The notes under the pieces: generated by a model
Told to the model about the DNA's origin: nothing
Seen by the model: only the letters and a program-made list of their open reading frames with translations
Databases searched by the model: none
DNA from: Ichthyophis bannanicus
Lineage: Eukaryota; Chordata; Amphibia; Gymnophiona; Ichthyophiidae
NCBI GenBank assembly: GCA_033557465.1
Contig: CM066048.1
Coordinates: 20,622,305-20,686,304, forward strand
Length of the DNA stretch: 64,000 bases
Direction of reading: 5' to 3'
In this document: piece by piece, positions 56,029-64,000 of the stretch
Layout: the number at the start of each line of letters is the position of its first letter
Numbering within the stretch: the first letter of the stretch is position 1
Made by a program: the position numbers and the translations under genes

Positions 56029-59000
56029 CACTTCGTTTGCAGCTTGTCGTGCTGTGAGGGCTTGCGTGCATCAGTGATGCTGAGAGCTAAACTATTGGTA
56101 GTTTAACTACTGGCAGGGTCTCCCAAGATGGATAGGTCTCAGCTGAGGTGCCAGACCAAGACAAACCACCCATCTGGGCAGCAGCAGAATGGGATAGTGT
56201 TAACAGCGGAGGATCACATTTTTGTGACAACGGCAACAACACCAAACTTAAACTGCGCGGAAGAAAGGCCCGGCAATCTACTTCTGTATCTTGCCATGAA
56301 AACCCAATGGATAGTTACAACAAAACAAATTGTGCTATGGTGCTGGAAGATGAGATCCCCAGGTCGGAAGGCACTCAACTAGCTACTGGGGAAGAGCTGA
56401 AGACTTTTCAGAGTAAAGCCAGCATTTATAATGTGGTTGGATCAAAGCCCTTGGGAAGTCTGACTGCTGATGTAGCTGTGCATGAAATGAGAGTCAGAAG
56501 CTGTAAAGATATCTTACGCATTGGAACATGGAACATACGAAGCATGAACCAAGGGAAGTTGGAGGTGGTCAAGAATGAAATGGAACGTGTACAACTTGAT
56601 CTGTTGGGTGTCAGTGAACTGAAATGGACTGGCATCGGGCACTTTGCATCAGATGATCACATGGTCTACTATGCTGGAAATGAAAGACAAAGAAGAAATG
56701 GTGTTGCATTTATAATAAAGAAGAAACTTGCAAGAACTGTAATGAAATACAATGCAGTCAGCGAACGCTTAATCTCTATTCGTCTACGAGGATTGTCTAT
56801 CAACACAACTATAATTCAAGTATATGCCCCAACAACAGCTGCAGAAAAGAATGAAATTGAAGAGTTCTATTACAAGTACAAGCTGAAATTGACAGAACAT
56901 GCAGACAGGATATCCTGATAGTCATGGGTGAATGGAACGCAAAAGTTGGCAACAAAGAAGAAGGCAAAGTAGTTGGAAAATATGGACTTGGCAACAGAAA
57001 TGAAGCTGGAGAAAGACTGATAGAATTCTGCAAGACCAATGATCTATTCATCTCAAACACCTTCTTCCAGCAACACAAGCGGCGACTGTACACATGGACT
57101 TCACCCAATGGATTGTATAAAAATCAAATTGACTACATCTGTGGAAGTCAACGATGGAAAAGCTCTGTAACATCAACAAAGACAAAACCTGGAGCTGACT
57201 GTGGTACAGATCATCAACTACTAGTATGCAAACTCAAGCTAAAGTTGAAAAAGAGCAAACCACTCATGAATGCAGCAAAATATGACCTTGAGAATATACC
57301 ACTGGAATTTAAAGACTGCCTGCAAAATCGATTTGCTGCTTTAGATACAAATGACAGAGCTCCTGAAGAGTTATGGAATGACATCAAGAAGATTGTGTTG
57401 GAAGAAAGCGAGAAGTCTCTACAAAAGGTGAAAAAGCAAAAACGGCCAAAATGGATGACGGAAGAAACTCTGAAAATTGCCCAGAAACGCAGAGAAGCTA
57501 AAGCCAGAGGAGAAAGAAAGACAATTGCAGAACTCAACAGAGATTTCCAACGTGCAGCAAGACAGGACAAGGAAAAGTACTACAATGACGCAAGGAAATA
57601 GAAGCAGAAACTATTAGAGGAAGAACAAGATCGGCTTTCCTAAAGCTACAAGAGTTAAAGAAAAAGTTCCAGCCTCGAATTGGAATGTTACAAGATGCTC
57701 AAGGTTCTATGTTGAATGATGCTGAGAAGATCAAGAAAAGGTGGAAGGAATATACAGAGTTTTTATATGATAAAGATCAAGTGGACTAACAGCCGTTTCA
57801 ATCTGTACCTTATGATCAGGAACCATTGGTGATGAAAGAAGAAGTTGAAGCAGCATTGAAAGCCTTATCAAAGAACAAAGCACCAGGCATTGATAGCCTT
57901 CCCATAGCAATCTGATGCAGCTGTTACCATACTTACAAGGCTCTGCCAAGAAATATGGAAGACAACTGACTGGAAAAGATCTGTGTTTATACCAATACTA
58001 AAGAAAGGTGATCCAACTGACTGTGGAAATTATCGCACAATCGCTCTGATCCCACATGCCAGCAAGATTCTACTGAAGATTATTCAAAAGAGACTATAAC
58101 CATACCTGGAACAAGAACTACCTGAAGTGCAAGCAGGGTTCAGGAAAGGGCGAGGAACGAGAGACATCATTGCGGATGTGAGATGGATCCTTGAAAAGAC
58201 TAAAGAATACCAAAAGGATATCTATTTGTGCTTTATCGACTATAGCAAGGCTTTTGACTGTGTAAACCATGAGAAACTCTGGGCTATATTAAGAAGCATG
58301 GGTATACCAGAACACCTGATCGTTCTCTTGCGCAATCTGTACATTGATCAAGAAGCAACAGTTCGAATGGAACAAGGAGAAACAGAATGGTTTAAAATAA
58401 GCAAAGGTGTAAGACAAGGCTGCATACTTTCCCCCTACCTGTTTAATTTATATGCAGAACAAATCATCAGAGAAGCAGGATTGTATGAAAACAACAGAGG
58501 TGTGAAGATTGGTGGAAGACTCATCAACAACCTTCGCTATGCTGATGATACTACATTACTGGCTGAAAGTGAAGATGATCTGAAACATTTGCTTCTCACA
58601 ATCAAAGAACATAGTCTCAAAATGGGCCTGCACCTTAATGTAAAGAAGACAAAGATCATGACAACTGGCATAATCAACAGGTTCATCGTTGAAGGAGAAG
58701 AAATTGAAATTGTGAACAACTTTAACCTACTTGGATCAACTATCAATAAAGAAGCAACAAGCAGTCAAGAAATCAGACGACGCATTGCTCTTGGCAGAAT
58801 GTCTATGAAAGACCTAGATAAGATTCTCAAGAGCAGAGATGTCTCTCTCCATACAAAGATTCAACTTGTTCAATAACATCATATGGATGTGAAAGCTGGA
58901 CAGTGAAAAAGACAGACAGGAAGAAAATTGATGCCTTTGAATTATGGTGCTGGCGGCGAATACTGTGTATACCATGGACTGCCCGAAGAACAAACCAGTC

Positions 59001-59305
59001 AGTACTAGAGGAGATCAAACCTAAGCTTTCTTTAGAAGCTCAGATGACAAGACTTTGACGTTCATTCTTTGGACACATCATGCGAAGAGAGAGATCATTA
59101 GAGAAAGACATCATGCTTGGCAAGATAGAAGGTCAACGCAAAAGAGGAAGGCCAGCAATGAGATGGATCGATACAATAACAGCAGCTATGGGTACCAGTC
59201 TGTCAACAATGAGCCGCCTGACTCAAGACCGAACACAATTTAGGATAGCTATCCAGAGGGTCGCCATGAGTCGACTCTGACTCGATGGCACTTAACAACA
59301 ACAAC
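56029..59305 (+). mobile_element. RTE/BovB-type LINE, copy B
   Basis: Equivalent of 28,919-32,199, four bases shorter. The 12-bp target duplication is kept at 56,017-56,028 and 59,306-59,317, so the duplication happened after the insertion. Confidence 0.9.
56148..59280 (+). pseudogene. RTE endonuclease-reverse transcriptase, copy B
   Basis: It has the same motif order as copy A: IGTWNIRSMNQGKLEVV, GTDHQLLVCKLKL, FIDYSKAFDCVNHEKLW and RYADDTTLLAESEDD. Where copy A has an in-frame TAA at 29,761, this copy lacks one base near 56,870 and is frameshifted instead, ending at 56,918. A three-base deletion lies near 57,965. Both copies are inactive. Confidence 0.88.
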
Positions 59306-59887
59306 ACCTGTTTGTCTAGATCATTTAGGAGCGATTTAGCTACTGAAACTAGTTCCCTGGGTTTATTTATTGAGCGCATGATGATGTTCTCATTATAATT
59401 TCTTTTATGTTTTAAGGTTTCAGTGCGGTAGGCCTGTAGCTTACAAGAGTATGCATTGTAGATGGCTGGGTCTCTTGAACATCTCCAGCTGCATTCCAAC
59501 CATCTAAGGTCTTTCTTCAGCTTGTGTAGAGATATTGAGAACCAAGGAGCTAGTTTGCGGTGGTTGTTGGTTGAATGTCTAGGTGGGGCTTGAGCTGCAG
59601 AGGCCATGATTTCATTCCACCCTATGATTTGGGAGGTGAGATCTGAGTGGTTGCTATTGAGGAGGTCTAAGTTGGGGGCAACCTGCTTGAGGAATAGGTT
59701 AGCATTGAATTGGTTGAATTTGTGGGTTATCTGATGGTTTGGTGTAGATTGGTTTTGGTTGTGTTTGCGAGGGATGGAGAAGAGGATTAGTGAATGATCG
59801 GACTATGGCACTGGGAGGATAGAGTGAGAGGGTTGGCAGTGGATTGAGGCATGAATATTAGATCAAGCATATTACCTTTAGTGTGGG
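59306..59887 (-). pseudogene. L2-type LINE right half, copy B
   Basis: Equivalent of 32,200-32,781, with the same EN-RT linker block (HRKLAPWFSISLHKLKKDLR). Confidence 0.8.
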
Positions 59888-59923
59888 TTGGGGTTGGGGT
59901 TAGGGTTAGGGTTAGGGTTAGAG
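59888..59923 (+). repeat. Interstitial telomeric repeat, copy B
   Basis: Identical to the array at 32,782-32,817: two ttgggg, three ttaggg and one ttagag. Confidence 0.85.
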
Positions 59924-60684
59924 CCTTATTAGAATATGAAGATTTGGCAATGCTGATTCATGCTTTAATCACAAATATACTCAATTACTGTAATAGCTTA
60001 TATTGTGTGTTGTCTCATATCCCCTCGTGTTATATGTATCCCCCAATTGACCGCTTTGACCCGGTGAAAAGCGGGATATAAATACAGCTAAATAAATAAA
60101 TAAAATAAATAAATACACTTGAAGGATCTGCAACTCATATAAACTATAGCCACAAGACTCTTGTCCAGTAAGAAATTTTATGATCCTATTTCACCTGTAC
60201 TGGTCAATTTACACTTTCCGGGATTATTCATGCATGGGCCTTTGTATTTGTGGACCCTATTGCAGTCATACATTGCAGCATGCAGACTGAGATCCTCAGA
60301 TCAGTTGTTGTTGAAGATTGCAGATGGTTTGAAACAGCAATACACTTGGCAGTGCACGCTTGCAGTTCAAGGTCCACGCCTATGGAATACTTTAGCTCTT
60401 CAAATAGAGAAGCATTATCCTACTTTTGTTAAGAAAGTGTGCTTGGCTATTTAGATTAGGCTATACTAGTTGAGGGGAGTGTAGGAGGTTAGAAGTTAGA
60501 GTTGGGATGATCAAAGTAGGGTTGTATCATTGTTATAATAACTGTATTTTACTGTTTTGTAAGGGGTAGGCAAATGGGAGGAGTTGGGCATGGATGTTAT
60601 TTTATGTAGTTGATTTTAATTGTCATGTGCTTTGGATTTGTTGGTGAAGCATGAAACCAAATGTTGGAAAATAAAATAAATAAA
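59924..60684 (+). pseudogene. L2-type C-terminal pieces, copy B
   Basis: Equivalent of 32,818-33,578, with the same tail inside and at the end. Confidence 0.7.
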
Positions 60685-61066
60685 CCATCCAGGCCACATA
60701 AGTTGCTACTCTTTAGTATGGCATGACAATTTGTCCTAATACATCTTCTAAGGTCACCAAGATTTGTTTCAGCTCTTCCAAATTGTCACCATTAAATATC
60801 TTTTCTGGCAAGGGTAGTTCCCTCACATCTTCCTCAGTAAAGACTGAAGCAAAAAATTCATGTAGTCTCTCAGCTATGGTCTTATCCTCCCCTGAGTGTC
60901 TCTTGATCATATAATTGGTCGAACTGATTTCTTTGCTTCAAATGTACCCGAAAAAGGTTTTTATTCTGAATTTTTCCCTCTACAGCAAGCTTCTTTTCAA
61001 AAAATTTTTCCCCCTTCTTTATCAATGTTCTGCTTCCAACTTGCCAATGTTTATGTTATTTCCTAT
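60685..61066 (-). pseudogene. CR1-type EN-RT linker fragment, copy B
   Basis: Equivalent of 33,579-33,960 (ASVFTEEDVRELPLPEKIF). Confidence 0.75.
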
Positions 61067-61665
61067 GGGGATCATGCTGACCCGTGAATAGCAGGGTTGG
61101 ACATCCGGCGTGGATGTCCAATCCCGTTTAGCCTCTGATCGCTATTCCGCTCCCCACACGTACTGAGGGTTTGTGTGGAGAGCACTGGAGAAGGGCGGGA
61201 AGAGACATTGCGGAGGTGGAGCATGGCCAATGAGGGCGAGGAACCAGGCACCCGGACATACAGAGGCCATTCCGGACAGGCCTCTATATGTTCCCAGGAG
61301 CAGCGCTGGACACCCGCCTTATTCCACCCTGAAGGTGGAATAAGTGCTGGATGCAGGGGTGATCTAGGCCTGCAGCCCCCCTAAGATACCGTGCCACAGC
61401 AGGAAGTGTCCCACCATCCGATCTCAGCTCTCACTGCCACCGCCGAAGGTTTTTCTATGTGGCTGGGCATTGGACGCTCAGGCTGGACCTGCTGGTGCCA
61501 TGGCGATGTGATGCCGTGCACAGCACAACATTGAGCAGTGGAGACAGGCAGCCTGTTGTATGCCTCCCTGCTCAGAATGCTGTGCACACCGGGCCATCCA
61601 AGTGCCCTGATTCCGCAACTGCAGGAATGTATAGCTCCTGAGTTTGCGGAATTGGGTGCAAATTG
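61067..61665 (+). mobile_element. Hairpin-bearing non-autonomous element, copy B
   Basis: Equivalent of 33,961-34,560. The first hairpin differs slightly: ggacatccggcgtggatgtcc here against ggcttgg in copy A, and one A fewer after it. Confidence 0.55.
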
Positions 61666-61704
61666 GCTCTGTTCATTTTCTGGCTATTTGGATGGCCAGC
61701 CGTG

Positions 61705-63165
61705 CACAGTTCAGAATTGGCCTCCACATTTTAAATTTGGTTCCTTTTTCCATTTTCTTTTGAAAAATATTCTTTTGACTCTAATAGCCTCTTTTACCTC
61801 ACCCTTTAGCCATGCCAGATGTCATTTAGCCTTCCTTCTGCCTTTTTAAATACATGGAATACATCTGGCCTGGATTTCCAAGATGGCATTTTAAACATCA
61901 TCCAAGACTGATGTAAATTTTTAGAGGGTCTTTTACTAGTGGGCGCTACCTGGCAGTGCTTATTCTGGTGTGTTCTAAGGGCACATTGGGACACGCATTG
62001 CCTGGTAGCATGGGCCATGACTGTGTAGGATGATTCCCATGCTAACTGTGCAACATGCGTTAGAGGAGCGAGTGGGTGGGGTAGGGTGTCCCATTGATTA
62101 GCCTCCTTCCATCAGGTCTCCGAGATGCCCATTATATCTATTTCTTCATTCAACGTTATATATTCTAATGCTTTCATTTTATTTGTTAGGCTTCTAGATT
62201 TTGAAAAGAGTAATTTTAAGTTATATTTTTTGCTTAGATAATTTGCAATCTTTCAGTTCTTTTTGCTCTTTATTTAAAGGCATCTGAGCTACTTTATCCT
62301 TTATTGCAACCTCTCTATTGGGATGCCCTAAAATCCCTGGTTTGAAAGTATCCTTTAAAAATACCTTGCTCCGAACCATGCACTCCTGATGGCTTTACCC
62401 AAGTTCTAGATTAAAAGCTGCTCTATCTGCTTTTTAAATATTAGTGCCAGCAGCCTGGTTCCACCTCATTAAGGTGGAGCACATCCTTTCAGAATAGGCT
62501 CCTCCTTCTCCAGCATGTAGCCCAGTCATTAACAAATCTAAATCCCTCCTGCCTGCACCATCCTCTTATCCACACAATGAGAAATCAAGCTCTGCCTGCC
62601 TCTTCAGTCTGGCACGTGGAGTAGAGAACATTTCTGAGAATGCTATGCTAGGGATCCTGGATTTCAACTTTCTGTGTAAAAGCCTAAATTTGGCTTCCAG
62701 AATTTCCCTCTCACACTTTCCTTTGTTATTGGTACCCACATCTACCAAGACATCTGTCTCTTCCTCTGTAGTGTCTAAAGTCCTATCAAGATGACGTGTG
62801 AGGTCCACCAATTTCTCACCTTGCAGACATGTGGCCAAGCGATCCTCATGCCCACCAGCTACTCATCTATCTATATGCCTAATGATTGAATCACCAACTA
62901 AACTGGCTCTCCTAGCTCTTCCTCCTGGCCAGAAGCCCCTGGAGACACATCCTCAGTGTGAGAGGATACTGCATCCCTTACAGGATCACTTCCTGCCATA
63001 CCAAGGTGATGCTTTCTCCAGGTGACCTCTCTCCTCCAAGGCAGCACAGAGGCTGCCAGATTGGACATAGAACTTTTCTCCTATATCCCTGTTGGTCTCC
63101 TCGATATACCGCTCTCTCTGCCTCAGCTCCCCTAAGACTATTTTTTTAACTTCTAGAGATCGGAC
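61705..63165 (-). pseudogene. CR1-type ORF1 and 5' ORF2 remnants, copy B
   Basis: Equivalent of 34,600-36,060, with TDVLVDVGTNNKGKCEREIL near 62,760. Confidence 0.65.
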
Positions 63166-63424
63166 TTATTCTTTGACAGACAGAAGATCTTAACATCAAG
63201 TGCACACAAAGCGACATAGTAGATTACATTAAGGTCGTAACTGCTGCCCTATGCAGGTTAGCCTCCCCCAAACCCTTGCGTTCATTTAAGGTTGTAACTG
63301 TAGCTTCACACCTTCATGCCTCCATGGCTTCTCCATATTGCTAGAAGTCATTTCACTATTATTTTGAGCTGAAATGCTCAATGCTCAATTTCTGTCCTCA
63401 TTGTCATTTAGGGATAATGATAAA

Positions 63425-63705
63425 TGGAATTCTATCACCACGTCTGTCTCCAACTCCTTCCTCCAAGAAGATATTCTAGACCTTCACCTCCTTTTCTATG
63501 TGAGAAATATTTCCTGATATTGCTTTGGAGTCTACTTCCTTGCAGTTTCATATCATATCCCCTAGTTCTACAACTTTCTGTCCTTTGGGAAATTTTTGTT
63601 TGTTTGTTTATTACTTTTGAATTAATTAAATGTCTGTATTATATCTCTACTCCTCTAGGATTATACGATTTAGGTCCTCAAGTCCATTTTCATATGTCTT
63701 TATCT
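63425..63705 (-). pseudogene. CR1-type 3' fragment, copy B
   Basis: Equivalent of 36,320-36,600. One substitution lies just upstream near 63,336 (ccatattg here, ccaaattg in copy A). Confidence 0.6.
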
Positions 63706-64000
63706 TTATTGCGTCACTTGATTAACCGCCCTTCGTAACATCAGAGCGGTGTACACAGTACAAATAGCAGTGGCTGAAGCCAGAAAAAGAAAAGAACTAC
63801 AAATTTTGATAGGAAAGAAACACAATCACACCACAGAGAAGAGGAACAGAGGAGAGGAGAGAACAAACCAATCCTTATGAGTCAGGGGAGGGGAGTTCGT
63901 AGGCCAAACAGAAAAGGTGCGTTTTGAGGAGGGACTTAGGATTGTCCTTGGCGGAGAGTGAGGGGGAGAGTTCCAGAGGGAAGGGGCCAGAAAGAAGAAA
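63706..64000 (-). pseudogene. L2-type 3' end, copy B, cut by window end
   Basis: Equivalent of 36,601-36,897. Two bases of a (ga)n run are missing near 63,970 compared with copy A. It continues past the window. Confidence 0.65.

Larger units (their letters stand above)
47484..64000. repeat. Direct duplication, copy B (runs past the window)
   Basis: This is the second copy of 20,374-36,897 in the same orientation; the window ends inside it. Differences from copy A include one-base indels in homopolymers near 51,415 and 51,957, two extra bases near 52,459, one base less near 56,870, three bases less near 57,965 and two less near 63,970, and scattered substitutions, several at CpG sites. Confidence 0.95.

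Noticed and set aside
20374..64000. Large repeats taken as a CRISPR array or satellite
   Set aside because: There are only two long copies with no spacer-repeat periodicity; it is a segmental duplication or an assembly artefact.

Overview
The window looks like a vertebrate genome, and I see no host gene in it. Almost every readable stretch belongs to a transposable element, usually broken and often nested. The mix is L2-type and CR1-type LINEs, an RTE/BovB-type LINE, tRNA-derived SINEs with L2-like tails, two tyrosine-recombinase (DIRS-type) retrotransposons and one gammaretrovirus-like provirus. DIRS elements together with CR1, L2 and RTE suggest an amphibian or a reptile. My best guess is a caecilian amphibian, from general familiarity with the repeat style; no marker in the window proves it.

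Layout. 1-13.8 kb: a CR1-like RT fragment, a GA-rich minisatellite, SINE pieces, two plus-strand L2 copies (the second hosts a hairpin-bearing element and a SINE), minus-strand L2 tails and a minus-strand CR1. 13.8-19.6 kb: a complete but mutated DIRS element on the minus strand, with inverted terminal repeats, an internal complementary region, gag, RT-RNase H and tyrosine recombinase. 20.4-36.9 kb: a nest of a minus-strand CR1 carrying an RTE 3' end, an L2 tail and a 4.0 kb gag-only DIRS element, followed by a minus-strand L2 split by a 3.3 kb RTE with a perfect 12-bp target-site duplication, a short interstitial telomeric array, a plus-strand L2, another hairpin element and more CR1. 37.7-47.5 kb: a minus-strand provirus with a 3' LTR, polypurine tract, an open env, and pol and gag that carry in-frame stop codons. 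47.5-64.0 kb: a second, nearly identical copy of 20,374-36,897.

The largest-scale feature is that direct repeat. Positions 20,374-36,897 reappear at 47,484-64,000 with about two dozen small differences, so the window reads as a 27.1 kb tandem unit plus part of a second unit. The join at 47,483/47,484 falls at the 5' end of the provirus, which therefore has no 5' LTR here. A very recent tandem duplication and a false duplication in the assembly (two haplotypes placed in series) both fit.

How the parts work together: the autonomous elements (RTE, L2, CR1, DIRS-1) carry their own endonuclease, RT or recombinase, all now damaged. The SINEs have L2-like 3' ends and the gag-only DIRS has the same terminal architecture as the full one, so both probably depended on enzymes made by relatives. 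The provirus env is the only long open frame of an otherwise stop-containing element and is the most interesting coding sequence here.
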